A stretch of 64,000 nt of DNA from NCBI GenBank assembly GCA_015654675.1, contig JAATGM010000047.1, positions 62,001-126,000 of the forward strand. The letters run 5' to 3'. Positions 38,847-47,216 of this stretch are shown piece after piece. Origin of the DNA: Planctomycetota bacterium. GTDB taxonomy: Bacteria > Planctomycetota > Phycisphaerae > UBA1845 > UTPLA1. Within the stretch, counting starts at the first letter, position 1. Each line of letters opens with the position of its first letter. A program made the translations under genes and the position numbers. The notes under the pieces were generated by a model. That model was given only the letters and a program-made list of their open reading frames with translations, did no database searches and was not told the origin of the DNA.

Positions 38847-39428
38847 ATGGAGAGCCCGGGGCCGGCGAATCTGACGTGTCTGCTCGACGCAGCCGCTCAG
38901 GGCGATCCGCGCGCGGCCGAGCAGTTGCTGCCGCTGCTCTACGACGAGCTGCGTCGCTTGGCCCACTCCTATATGAACCGCCAATCCGACGGGCAAACGT
39001 TGCAAACAACGGCGTTGGTCCACGAAGCGTATGTCCGGCTCGTGGGCAATGCCGACCCCGGCTGGAACGGGCGCGGCCATTTCTTCGCCGCAGCCGCGCA
39101 AGCAATGCGGCAGATCCTGATCGAGCAGGCCCGGCGCAAGGCCGCGCTAAAACATGGCGGCGATGCTCGCCGCGTCAACCTCGACGCCGTCGAACCGGAA
39201 GTCCAACCGCCGTCGGACGACGTCCTTGCGCTGAACGAAGCACTGACCGAATTGGAGCAGGCCGACCCTCGCAAGGCCCGTCTGGTATTGCTGCACCACT
39301 TCGCCGGCTTGACCATGCCGGAAGCGGCGGCCGCAATGGGCATATCAGTCTCGACCGCGGAACGCGAGTGGCGTTTCGCCCGGGCACTCCTGTTTACTCA
39401 AATTCGCGAAAAGAATGACAAATCCTGA
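38847..39428 (+). CDS. ECF-type RNA polymerase sigma factor
   Basis: 193 residues from ATG 38847 (GAGGAAA six bases upstream). Belongs to the planctomycete/verrucomicrobial ECF type recognisable by 'LLPLLYDELRRLAHSYMNRQ', 'TLQTTALVHEAYVRLVG' and 'RGHFFAAAAQAMRQILIEQA'. Region 4 helix-turn-helix: 'RLVLLHHFAGLTMPEAAAAM' and 'ISVSTAEREWRFARALL'. A TPR kinase begins 41 bases downstream, so this is another ECF-kinase pair. No anti-sigma factor is present. Confidence 0.93.
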   Translation: MESPGPANLTCLLDAAAQGDPRAAEQLLPLLYDELRRLAHSYMNRQSDGQTLQTTALVHEAYVRLVGNADPGWNGRGHFFAAAAQAMRQILIEQARRKAALKHGGDARRVNLDAVEPEVQPPSDDVLALNEALTELEQADPRKARLVLLHHFAGLTMPEAAAAMGISVSTAEREWRFARALLFTQIREKNDKS

Positions 39429-39469
39429 CGGCACCGAAGCCGCAACTTCGTACTGATCTCCGGACGCCC

Positions 39470-41926
39470 ATGGACCCAGCACGACTGATCAAGGCCGAGT
39501 CGATCTTTAACGACCTCGCCGGTCTCGCGAAGGCCTCGCGCGCTTCCAAGCTCGCGACGCGCTGCGCGGGCGACCATGAACTTCACTTGCTCGTCGAGCA
39601 CTTGCTGGCAAACGACGATTCCGGCATGGGCAACTTCCTGCAATTCCCGGCCTTCGTTCCGGCCGAGGGCCTTTCGCCCAAAGAGGCATCGACGCTTCCG
39701 ATATCAATCGGCGGTTACCAAATAATTCGCTGCATCGGCGAGGGTGGCATGGGTGTGGTGTATGAGGCGCGGCAGTCCAATCCGCGCCGCACGGTCGCCC
39801 TAAAGGTGCTTCGCTCGGCTCTGCCGTCCAGCGAGATGCTTTCGCGCTTTCGGCATGAGGCCAACATCCTCGCCCAGCTGCGACACCCCGGAATCGCTCA
39901 CATCTACGAAGCGGCCGTAGCGCAAGTCAGTCTGGGCGACGGCATTCAATCATCGCAGCCCTATTTCGCGATGGAACTGGTCGAGGGCCCGTCCCTCCGA
40001 GCGTTTGCAGACAGCCGAACACTGAATATCCGGCAGCGGCTGGAGCTGATGACCCTCGTATGCGAGGCCGTCCAGCATGCTCACGAAAAGGGAGTAATCC
40101 ACCGCGATCTGAAGTCGGACAACATTCTGATCGAGGCGACCGGCCAACCGAGAATCCTCGATTTCGGCGTGGCGCGCCTCGTCGGCTCGGACGCCGAACT
40201 GCGAACATTACATACCCGCGCGGGCGAAATCGTCGGCACGCTCGCCTACATGAGTCCTGAGCAACTCGCCGGAAATTCGTCAGAGGTCGACACACGCTCC
40301 GACGTCTATTCGCTGGGCGTGATTCTCTACGATCTCCTCGCAGGCCGGCTGCCCCACGACGTGAGCGGACTGGCGCTCGCCGAGGCGGCCCGCCGCATTC
40401 GCGACGACGAACCGCCGCCGCCCAGTGCCCACGATGCCCGGCTGCGCGGCGAAATCGACTGGATCGTGATGAAGGCCATCGAAAAGGACCGCTCGCGGCG
40501 CTACGCATCGGCCGGAGAAGTCGCCCGCGATCTCCGCCACCATCTGGCCGGTGAACCGATCGACGCCCGCCGTGACAGCGGCTGGTATGTTCTTAAGAAA
40601 ACGTTGAGCCGCCGTCGCGGCATTGTCGCGGCGGCGGGCGCGGTCATGCTCGCCTTGGCGATCGGAGTCACGGGCACGACTTGGCAGGCCATTCGCGCCT
40701 CACGCGAACGTGACCAGGCCGCCGCGCAGGCCCTGCGGGCCACCGAAACCGCCGAGCTACTTAAACGCATGATCCGTTCCGCGACGCCGGAAATGGCACA
40801 GGGCGCAAGCCCGACCGTGCGCGAGATGCTCGATGCGGCCTCGCTGGACTTGGCAAACAACGGCTCAATCCAATCGCTAGTAGCCGCCGACACTCACGAA
40901 ACCCTGGCCGACGCCTACGACTCCCTCGGCGAGTATGCCCGAGCCGAAGTCCACGCCCGCCGGGCTTTCAAACTTCGCTCCAACCATCAGGGGCCGCGCC
41001 ACCCCGACACGCTGCAAGCCGCCGGCACCCTCGCCCGCATCCTCTCGCGCCTCGACCGCGACGACGAAGCGCAGCGAATCTGCCGTGACGCCCTCGACAC
41101 CGCCCGGGCCGATCTCGGACCGAGTCACCCCGCCTCCATCGGGCTCGCGATTAACTACGCGTTCGTTCTCGCATTCACCCCTTCACCCGACCAGGCCGAG
41201 GTCATCCGCTGGACCCGTGAGGGCTACGAGCGGTCCATCGACGCCTTCGGCCGGGACGATCCGCACACGCTGCGGGCCGCGACTGACCTCGGCGTCACCC
41301 TGATGAACTCGCAGCAGTTGGACGAAGCCGAGAAGTTGTTTCGATATGTGCTCGATGCGCGGCAGCGTCAACTGGGCCCCGATCATCCGGATCTGATCAT
41401 CTCGCTGCACAACCTCGCCAGCATTCTCGACTGGCGCGACGACGTACCCGGTGCTCGCGAACTCTCCCTCCAGGTCTTGGAACGCGCCGATCGCATCCTC
41501 GGTCCCGGTCATCCGCGCACCTGCCGTTACGCCAATACCCTTGGCACGCTCAACGCCCAGCTCGGTCGCTGGGAGGACGCCGAGCGATACGCGCGGCGGG
41601 CGATGGTCGCGGCTGCCCGGCTCGGCCCCACTCATCAGGACGTGCTGAAATACCGCGGCCTGCTCGCCTCATCGCTGATCGAGCAAAAGCGCCTCGCCGA
41701 AGCTCAACCTCTGGTGGACGAGCAAAACGACCTTTGCCTGCGGGAATTCGGCGCAAAACATCCCAACACACTTCAGGCAATCACGTTGAAATTCGACCTC
41801 GCCAAGGCCCAGGGCCGGCTCGACGAAATGCGGCACTGGACGGAAGTTCTGAAGGGCACGCCCTGGGAGGAGTCGGTCTCCAAACAGCTCGCGGACGCCG
41901 AACGAGAAATGCAACCGAAACCATAA
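39470..41926 (+). CDS. Membrane-anchored Ser/Thr kinase with TPR tail, partner of the upstream ECF sigma
   Basis: 818 residues. Kinase domain about 83-370: GEGGMGVVYEA (90-100), Lys112 in VALKVL, HRDLKSDN (211-218; Ser replaces the common Pro), DFG (231-233), SPEQ in the activation loop. Membrane helix near 385-405 ('IVAAAGAVMLALAIGVTGTT'). About eight TPRs of the 'LGPDHPDLIISLHNLASILD' type fill the rest. The helical N-terminal segment (1-60) resembles that of the kinase at 11-3088. Follows the ECF gene by 41 bases; probably one operon. Confidence 0.93.
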   Translation: MDPARLIKAESIFNDLAGLAKASRASKLATRCAGDHELHLLVEHLLANDDSGMGNFLQFPAFVPAEGLSPKEASTLPISIGGYQIIRCIGEGGMGVVYEARQSNPRRTVALKVLRSALPSSEMLSRFRHEANILAQLRHPGIAHIYEAAVAQVSLGDGIQSSQPYFAMELVEGPSLRAFADSRTLNIRQRLELMTLVCEAVQHAHEKGVIHRDLKSDNILIEATGQPRILDFGVARLVGSDAELRTLHTRAGEIVGTLAYMSPEQLAGNSSEVDTRSDVYSLGVILYDLLAGRLPHDVSGLALAEAARRIRDDEPPPPSAHDARLRGEIDWIVMKAIEKDRSRRYASAGEVARDLRHHLAGEPIDARRDSGWYVLKKTLSRRRGIVAAAGAVMLALAIGVTGTTWQAIRASRERDQAAAQALRATETAELLKRMIRSATPEMAQGASPTVREMLDAASLDLANNGSIQSLVAADTHETLADAYDSLGEYARAEVHARRAFKLRSNHQGPRHPDTLQAAGTLARILSRLDRDDEAQRICRDALDTARADLGPSHPASIGLAINYAFVLAFTPSPDQAEVIRWTREGYERSIDAFGRDDPHTLRAATDLGVTLMNSQQLDEAEKLFRYVLDARQRQLGPDHPDLIISLHNLASILDWRDDVPGARELSLQVLERADRILGPGHPRTCRYANTLGTLNAQLGRWEDAERYARRAMVAAARLGPTHQDVLKYRGLLASSLIEQKRLAEAQPLVDEQNDLCLREFGAKHPNTLQAITLKFDLAKAQGRLDEMRHWTEVLKGTPWEESVSKQLADAEREMQPKP

Positions 41927-42022
41927 TAAGGCGCGACCTCAGGCCCACGCGGCCCCACGTGCTCGGTGTCTTGCCACCAGGCGATTATCATCACTCAGAA
42001 TTACAAGGAGGAGGGAGCTTCC

Positions 42023-42388
42023 ATGATCCAAGGACTTAGAACTGCCATGTACCCCACGCCCGACCTCGCTCGCGGCAAGGCCTGGTACAGCTCGGTGCTG
42101 GAGCGCCAGCCCTACTTCGACGAGCCATACTATGTCGGCTTCTCAGTCGGCGGTTTCGAGCTCGGCCTGGTCCCCGACGGCGAACCGGGTAGCGCCGGCA
42201 CGCAGGTCTTCTGGGGTGTCGCCGATGCGACGGCGGCAGTCCAAAAGCTCGTCACGCTCGGCGCAAAAATCCACGAAGACGTGAAGGATGTCGGCGGCGG
42301 CATCAAAGTCGCCTCCGTCTGGGACCCCTTCGGAAACCTATTCGGAGTGATCGAAAACCCGCACTTCAAACGAGAAGAAGTGCAATAA
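42023..42388 (+). CDS. VOC-family (glyoxalase-like) protein
   Basis: 121 residues from ATG 42023, preceded by a strong AAGGAGGAGGGAG. Single VOC domain: 'YPTPDLARGKAWYSSVLERQ', 'YVGFSVGGFELGLVPDG' and 'VASVWDPFGNLFGVIENPHF'. The C-terminal Glu of a glyoxalase metal site is replaced in 'FGVIEN', so the E is present but the N-terminal His is not; it may bind ligand rather than catalyse. Substrate unknown. Confidence 0.85.
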   Translation: MIQGLRTAMYPTPDLARGKAWYSSVLERQPYFDEPYYVGFSVGGFELGLVPDGEPGSAGTQVFWGVADATAAVQKLVTLGAKIHEDVKDVGGGIKVASVWDPFGNLFGVIENPHFKREEVQ

Positions 42389-42413
42389 CTCCACCATGAG
42401 TTTCTCGTCGGTT

Positions 42414-42614
42414 CTAGGATGATCGGTTTCGTTTCCAATAACTTTGCGCCGAAGCAAACGAGCCGCCGGTCACAATGGCCCACTTGGTGATCTCAACAAT
42501 CGCCGTCTCGCCCCGCCCCAATCCCCCTGAAACATAGTGGACGGCAATACTGAGCAGCGTCCCCAGAAAGAGGAATGTATGAATAAACCGTCCGATGAAC
42601 GCGCCGCGCGTCAT
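42414..42614 (-). CDS. Small hypothetical membrane protein
   Basis: 66 residues from ATG 42614 with one or two hydrophobic segments ('FIHTFLFLGTLLSIAVHYVS', 'ITKWAIVTGGSFASA'). It lies 35 bases after the ABC-2 permease gene on the same strand, so could be its last cistron. No strong ribosome site; modest support. Confidence 0.45.
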   Translation of the reverse strand: MTRGAFIGRFIHTFLFLGTLLSIAVHYVSGGLGRGETAIVEITKWAIVTGGSFASAQSYWKRNRSS

Positions 42615-42649
42615 CTCACGACCCAAGATCGAAGACTCAGACTCGCTCG

Positions 42650-43441
42650 CTAAGCACTCGCCCCGCTATACCGCCGCACCCCATATCGCCAGAATGCGCT
42701 CGCCAGCAAAAACATCACCGGCGCGGTCACCACGCCCACCGCCAGCACCCATCCCGAGGGCAGCTTTCCGAAAAACGCCTGTGCCGGCACATTCGTGATG
42801 AACATCACCGGAACGACGAACGTGAAAAACCAGCGAACCGCCGCCGGATAAACCGCCACCGGATACCGCGAAACCTCAAACAGGTTCCAGAACACCATCT
42901 CAATGTTCGCCACGCGCGTAAACCAGAACGACGTCGTCGCCAGCGCCAACCAGATCGAATAAACGATCATCACCCCCAGCGCGAGGTAAAACAAAAACGC
43001 CGCCACCTGCCCGATCGGCATCTTGTGTAACAGTTTCACGGTCGCAAACGTCGCCAGTCCCACCCCCAGCATCACGTCAAACAGTTCGTAGAGCACCACG
43101 CGCCGCACACTCGCCAGGAACTGGTTTCCCACCGGCCGCATCAATACATAGTCAAGCGTCCCGGTCCGAATGTCCTCCATCGTCTGCCGCATGTTGGGCG
43201 CGATGAAGATTCGAATCGACCCGACGATCGCCCGATAAACCCCCAATAAAGTGAGCGATTCCCACACTCCCCACCCATTCAGCGACTTCGTGTTCGAATA
43301 GATCACCCATACGCCCATCAGCTCGGCCGCCAGATGCAGCACCGCCACGCCGATCCGCATCAGGAAATCGAACCGATACGCCGCGTCATTCTGAATGCTG
43401 ACGCGCGCGAACATCAATATCAGTTTGAGCCGCCGAACCAC
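42650..43441 (-). CDS. ABC-2 type permease (DUF990-like)
   Basis: About 263 residues with six membrane helices. The family signature is 'MFARVSIQNDAAYRFDFLMR' at the N terminus, 'RTGTLDYVLMRPVGNQFLAS' in the middle and 'MFITNVPAQAFFGKLP' near the end, as in ABC-2 permeases of the DUF990/PF06182 group. No ATPase gene is adjacent. I take GTG 43441 because a TATAGT box (43454-43449) covers the other GTG at 43450; this choice is tentative. Confidence 0.8.
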   Translation of the reverse strand: MVRRLKLILMFARVSIQNDAAYRFDFLMRIGVAVLHLAAELMGVWVIYSNTKSLNGWGVWESLTLLGVYRAIVGSIRIFIAPNMRQTMEDIRTGTLDYVLMRPVGNQFLASVRRVVLYELFDVMLGVGLATFATVKLLHKMPIGQVAAFLFYLALGVMIVYSIWLALATTSFWFTRVANIEMVFWNLFEVSRYPVAVYPAAVRWFFTFVVPVMFITNVPAQAFFGKLPSGWVLAVGVVTAPVMFLLASAFWRYGVRRYSGASA

Positions 43442-43593
43442 GCCGCCCACTATACCGCGCGCATCGATTCCCGCCGATCGAACATCGCTCCCAACCCGAT
43501 CATCCGCGCGGTTCTCCCGCCCGATTTGCTTGACAGCCCCGCGTCTCCGCCTTCCACTGATTCCAGACGCATCGCCGCGTCATCAGGACTCGC

Positions 43594-44649
43594 ATGGCCC
43601 GACTCCTCCGCGCCAAAGAAACCGGCCTCGTGGCCGTCATCCTCGTCCTCGGAGGACTGCTCGCCTTCTTCGGTGGCTCCGTCACCGTCAAGCAACGCGA
43701 CGCCGCCACCGGCCGCGTCATCGGTCAGACCCAGGTCAACAAATTCCTGCAGCCCGCCAACATCGACAACATCCTTAAGAGTTGCTCGTGGACCGCCGTC
43801 ATGGCCGTCGGCGCGACCATCCTCATCATCTCCGGCGGCATCGATCTCTCCGTCGGTTCCATCTACTGCCTCGCGGCCGTCGCCGGCGCAATGGTCCTCC
43901 GCGCGCTCGGCCCCTCGGGTGACCACCCCAACACGCCCGCATTCGTCGCCATCGCCCTCGGCATACTCGCCGCCGGCGCAGTCGGAACCTTAGCCGGTGT
44001 CGGCAACGGCCTGATGGTCGTGCTGCTCCGCGTCCACCCCTTCATCATCACGCTCGGCACGATGTCTATGTACCGCGGTGTCGCCTTCGTCATTACGAAG
44101 GCCCAGGCCGTCACCGACTATCCGCCTGTCTTCGGCGAACTGGTCCGCTGGTCCGTCGGCGACATCACCCCGCTCCCCATCATGGTCGTCCTTCTCACCG
44201 CCGCCGTCGGATACGTCCTCCTCATGCACACCGCCCTCGGCCGCGAAATTTACGCCGTCGGCGGAAACGAAACCGCCTGCCTCTTCTCCGGCATCCGCGT
44301 CGGTCGCGTGAAGCTCGCCGTCTTCACCCTCGCCGGCCTCACCGCCGGCGTAGCCGCCGTCATCACGCTTGGCGTCTTCGGCTCAGCCGACTCGTCCACC
44401 GGCCGCGGCTACGAACTCGACGTGATCGCCGCCGCAGTGGTGGGGGGGGCCAGTCTCTCCGGCGGCCGTGGTACCGCCCTTGGCGCCATCCTCGGCGCGA
44501 TCGTCATACAGCTCATCGCTAACGGTATCGTCATCCTCGACATCGACTCCAACTACACCGAAATCATCAAGGGTGCCGTCATCATCGTCGCCGTCGTCCT
44601 CGACCGATTCAGCACGACGCTCGGCCAACGCCGTCTGGTAAAGGCCTGA
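43594..44649 (+). CDS. Sugar/nucleoside ABC transporter permease (RbsC-like)
   Basis: 351 residues, BPD_transp_2 family with about nine helices: 'VMAVGATILIISGGIDLSVG' (the conserved IDLSVG), 'FIITLGTMSMYRGVAFVITK' and 'ALGREIYAVGGNETACLFSG'. These permeases import ribose, xylose, autoinducer or similar sugars with a periplasmic binding protein and an RbsA-type ATPase. Neither partner is encoded here. AGGA five bases before the ATG. Confidence 0.9.
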   Translation: MARLLRAKETGLVAVILVLGGLLAFFGGSVTVKQRDAATGRVIGQTQVNKFLQPANIDNILKSCSWTAVMAVGATILIISGGIDLSVGSIYCLAAVAGAMVLRALGPSGDHPNTPAFVAIALGILAAGAVGTLAGVGNGLMVVLLRVHPFIITLGTMSMYRGVAFVITKAQAVTDYPPVFGELVRWSVGDITPLPIMVVLLTAAVGYVLLMHTALGREIYAVGGNETACLFSGIRVGRVKLAVFTLAGLTAGVAAVITLGVFGSADSSTGRGYELDVIAAAVVGGASLSGGRGTALGAILGAIVIQLIANGIVILDIDSNYTEIIKGAVIIVAVVLDRFSTTLGQRRLVKA

Positions 44650-44749
44650 AACCTCGCTTTGGGCTTGATCCGCACCCGCCAGTCCCATACGATAAAACGT
44701 GCCTCAAGGGGACGAGCTGACTAAACCTCAATCGAACGGGGAGGCATCC

Positions 44750-45625
44750 ATGTTCCGCGCAGCACATTTCTCACTTGGCGTATTGTCGCTCTTCGCACTG
44801 ACCAGCCCAGTCCCGGCCGACTTCGCTTCAATTGACCCCTTCAGGTCATCCGCCGGACCGGGCCCATCCACCATCACCCTGCCATTCGCGGAAGACTTCG
44901 AGGAGCCGCGCTGGCACGCTGGCTCCGCCGCGCAAAACGGTTGGCAAAACGCGGTCAGCCCGGACATGCCGTATATCTCCGGCGCCAGTTTCGCCCGCAC
45001 GGGTTCGCAGTCGCTTCGCGTCGAAGACGACCCGCGCATCGGCCCCGGCTTCCCCGGCGCGCTCTACCTCAGCCCGCTCTTCGTTGGAGCCCCCGGCCCG
45101 CGCAGCGTCTCAGCCCGCGTTTATATTTCAAATCTCGGCGGCGCCGATTACTTCATCAGTCCGCAGTCCGTCGCCCTCAATCTCGCCTGCGCCCGCGTCA
45201 AATTCGCCGGCCGCGACCCGAACGGCGACGGAACCCCGGGCGACATCGAAATCCTCAACGACTCAAACGGCCCCGCCCCCGGCGGAATCGCCTTCGTCCC
45301 CACCAGCCGAAACTACGCCCCCGGACAGGAACGCGACGTTCGCATCGACTTTGTCGGAAACAACCAGATCAAGTATTACTACGGCGGCGAGTTGATCTTC
45401 ACCGGCTCAACGCTCTTCAACGACGCCACCGGCCTCACCTGCAACGGCCCCCAGCTCGATCAACTCGCCATCGCCGACAACCAGGCCCAGTTCTTCACCA
45501 TCGGCAACTACGCCGACTACGACAACATCGCCGTCACGCCCGAACCGGCCAGCGCAACGCTAGTCTTGCTGGCCACCGCGGCTGCCATCCGGAATTACGG
45601 CAGCGGTCGAATTCGCCAACGCTGA
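44750..45625 (+). CDS. PEP-CTERM exported protein
   Basis: 291 residues from ATG 44750 (GGGGAGG upstream). Signal peptide 'FSLGVLSLFALTSPVPA', a beta-sandwich body ('LPFAEDFEEPRWHAGS'), and a C-terminal sorting tail: 'VTPEPASATLVLLATAAAI' followed by a short basic end RQR. PEP-CTERM proteins are cleaved and handled by exosortase (EpsH/XrtA), whose gene is not in the window. Probably an extracellular or envelope protein of unknown ligand. Confidence 0.85.
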   Translation: MFRAAHFSLGVLSLFALTSPVPADFASIDPFRSSAGPGPSTITLPFAEDFEEPRWHAGSAAQNGWQNAVSPDMPYISGASFARTGSQSLRVEDDPRIGPGFPGALYLSPLFVGAPGPRSVSARVYISNLGGADYFISPQSVALNLACARVKFAGRDPNGDGTPGDIEILNDSNGPAPGGIAFVPTSRNYAPGQERDVRIDFVGNNQIKYYYGGELIFTGSTLFNDATGLTCNGPQLDQLAIADNQAQFFTIGNYADYDNIAVTPEPASATLVLLATAAAIRNYGSGRIRQR

Positions 45626-45692
45626 ATTTGCCCGGGCGCGGGTTATATGCGATAGCACTAGAGCAGGGGGGCAATCCGGCACGGGAGTCGGT

Positions 45693-46727
45693 ATGCATCC
45701 ACAACGCCCCACATCGTCGCAAGCGGCGCGATCTCGACTCATTTCGGCCCTTATATTCGCCGTCGTAATCCTCGTCGGCTGCGGTGCGCCTTCCATTCCT
45801 GATGGCGGATGGCAGCCGCCGCCGGATCCATCGATTGGCGGCGTAAGCAACGCCTCACAGGATGCACCGCCGCCGCCATCGCTCGGCACGCTCCAGATTT
45901 TCCCAGCCGACAACCCCTGGAATCAGGACGTCTCCGGCCTGCCCGTCCACCCCAACTCCGCCAACTATCTCGCAACCATCGGCCTAGAGCGCGGCCTGCA
46001 CCCCGACTTCGGCACCGTCTGGGAAGGCGCGCCAATCGGCATCCCTTACGTCGTCGTCCACGGCGACCAGACGCGCGTCCCCGTCAGCTTCGACTACGAC
46101 GACGAGAGCGACCCCGGCCCGTACCCGATCCCGCCCGATGCCCCGATCGAAGGCGGCCCGAACGCCGACGGCGACCGCCACATCCTCGTCATCGATAGCG
46201 ACAATCGAATGTTGTACGAATTGTACGACGCCCACCCATCCGGCAACGGTTGGACGGCCGGCTCAGGCGCCGTCTTTGATCTGACGTCCAACGCGTTGCG
46301 TCCCGCCGGCTGGACCTCGGCCGACGCCGCCGGCCTGCCGATCTTCCCCGGCCTCGCCCGCTACGACGAAATCGTCGAACAAGGCGAGCTGCGCCACGCC
46401 CTGCGTTTCACCGTGTCGCAAAGCCAGAGCGCCTATATTCCGCCCGCCACGCACGAGGCCAGTTCATCGACCGATCCGAATCGCCCGCCAATGGGCCTGC
46501 GCGTCCGGCTCAAGGCAAGCTTCGACGTCTCGCCTTATCCGCCGTGCGTCCAGGTCATCCTCCGCGGCCTGAAGCGCTACGGCATGATCGTCGCCGACAA
46601 TGGCTCAAACTGGTACGTCTCGGGCGCACCCGACTCGCGTTGGAACGACGACGAGCTTGGCCAGCTTCGAAACGTGAAGGGTCACGATTTCGAGGTCGTC
46701 TATACTGGCCAGCTCGTCACCGATTGA
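45693..46727 (+). CDS. Secreted lipoprotein, hypothetical
   Basis: 344 residues with GGGAG five bases before the ATG. Lipobox 'ALIFAVVILVGCGAPSIPDG', a Pro-rich linker (PPPDPSIGG...DAPPPPS), then a large domain: 'IFPADNPWNQDVSGLPVHPN', 'HILVIDSDNRMLYELYDA', 'RYGMIVADNGSNWYVSGA' and 'PDSRWNDDELGQLRNVKG'. The last two motifs recur in secreted proteins of several phyla and suggest a carbohydrate-active or structural fold, but I cannot name the activity. Confidence 0.8.
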   Translation: MHPQRPTSSQAARSRLISALIFAVVILVGCGAPSIPDGGWQPPPDPSIGGVSNASQDAPPPPSLGTLQIFPADNPWNQDVSGLPVHPNSANYLATIGLERGLHPDFGTVWEGAPIGIPYVVVHGDQTRVPVSFDYDDESDPGPYPIPPDAPIEGGPNADGDRHILVIDSDNRMLYELYDAHPSGNGWTAGSGAVFDLTSNALRPAGWTSADAAGLPIFPGLARYDEIVEQGELRHALRFTVSQSQSAYIPPATHEASSSTDPNRPPMGLRVRLKASFDVSPYPPCVQVILRGLKRYGMIVADNGSNWYVSGAPDSRWNDDELGQLRNVKGHDFEVVYTGQLVTD

Positions 46728-46847
46728 CTATTTCCGCAGCGCCTTCGCCGCGATGAAAACAATGATCGCGCCAAACAACCCGCCGCCCAGCAGCAGGTAA
46801 ATAATCGAATACCCAATCGCCGCTAGCATCATTGCATGCGCTAACAT
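46728..46847 (-). CDS. Tiny membrane protein, 39 residues
   Basis: ATG 46847 follows AGAGGA by seven bases. The peptide is almost one hydrophobic hairpin: 'LAAIGYSIIYLLLGGGLFGA' and 'IIVFIAAKALRK'. Its stop touches the convergent lipoprotein stop. It follows the DUF3309 gene on the same strand by 38 bases, so the two may be one small operon. Similar tiny hydrophobic genes commonly sit beside DUF1328/DUF3309 genes. Confidence 0.65.
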   Translation of the reverse strand: MLAHAMMLAAIGYSIIYLLLGGGLFGAIIVFIAAKALRK

Positions 46848-46885
46848 GGTGGTTTCCTCTTTCAAAAGAAGTGATGAAACGTTCC

Positions 46886-47044
46886 TTAGAACCGATATCC
46901 CAATAACATCAGGATGACCAGGATAATCAAAATGGTCCCGAGTCCGCCGCTCGGCCCGTATCCCCAGTTCCGGCTGTGCGGCCATGCCGGAATCGCTCCC
47001 AGCAGCAACAAAATCAACACAATGAGCAGCACGGTGGAAATCAT
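46886..47044 (-). CDS. DUF3309 small membrane protein
   Basis: 52 residues, ATG 47044 with GGAG seven bases upstream. The DUF3309 pattern is complete: a helix 'VLLIVLILLLLGAIPAWPHS', then 'RNWGYGPSGGLGTILIILVI' and a short basic-aromatic end (GYRF). Function unknown; often induced under stress in other bacteria. Too short to be called by default gene finders. Confidence 0.85.
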   Translation of the reverse strand: MISTVLLIVLILLLLGAIPAWPHSRNWGYGPSGGLGTILIILVILMLLGYRF

Positions 47045-47216
47045 GATATGTCTCCGACTGTGCCCCGCCGGGGTGGCAGGACCATGTAGGGAGCTTTCGG
47101 GGCCGATTGGTGCTAACCGCTAAATTCGCCGTGAACTGGAGTTCATCCCGCCCCGCCCAACTAGCTCCATATAGTCCCACATCGTTTGAAGTGCGTTTTG
47201 TCGGAGACCACTGACC

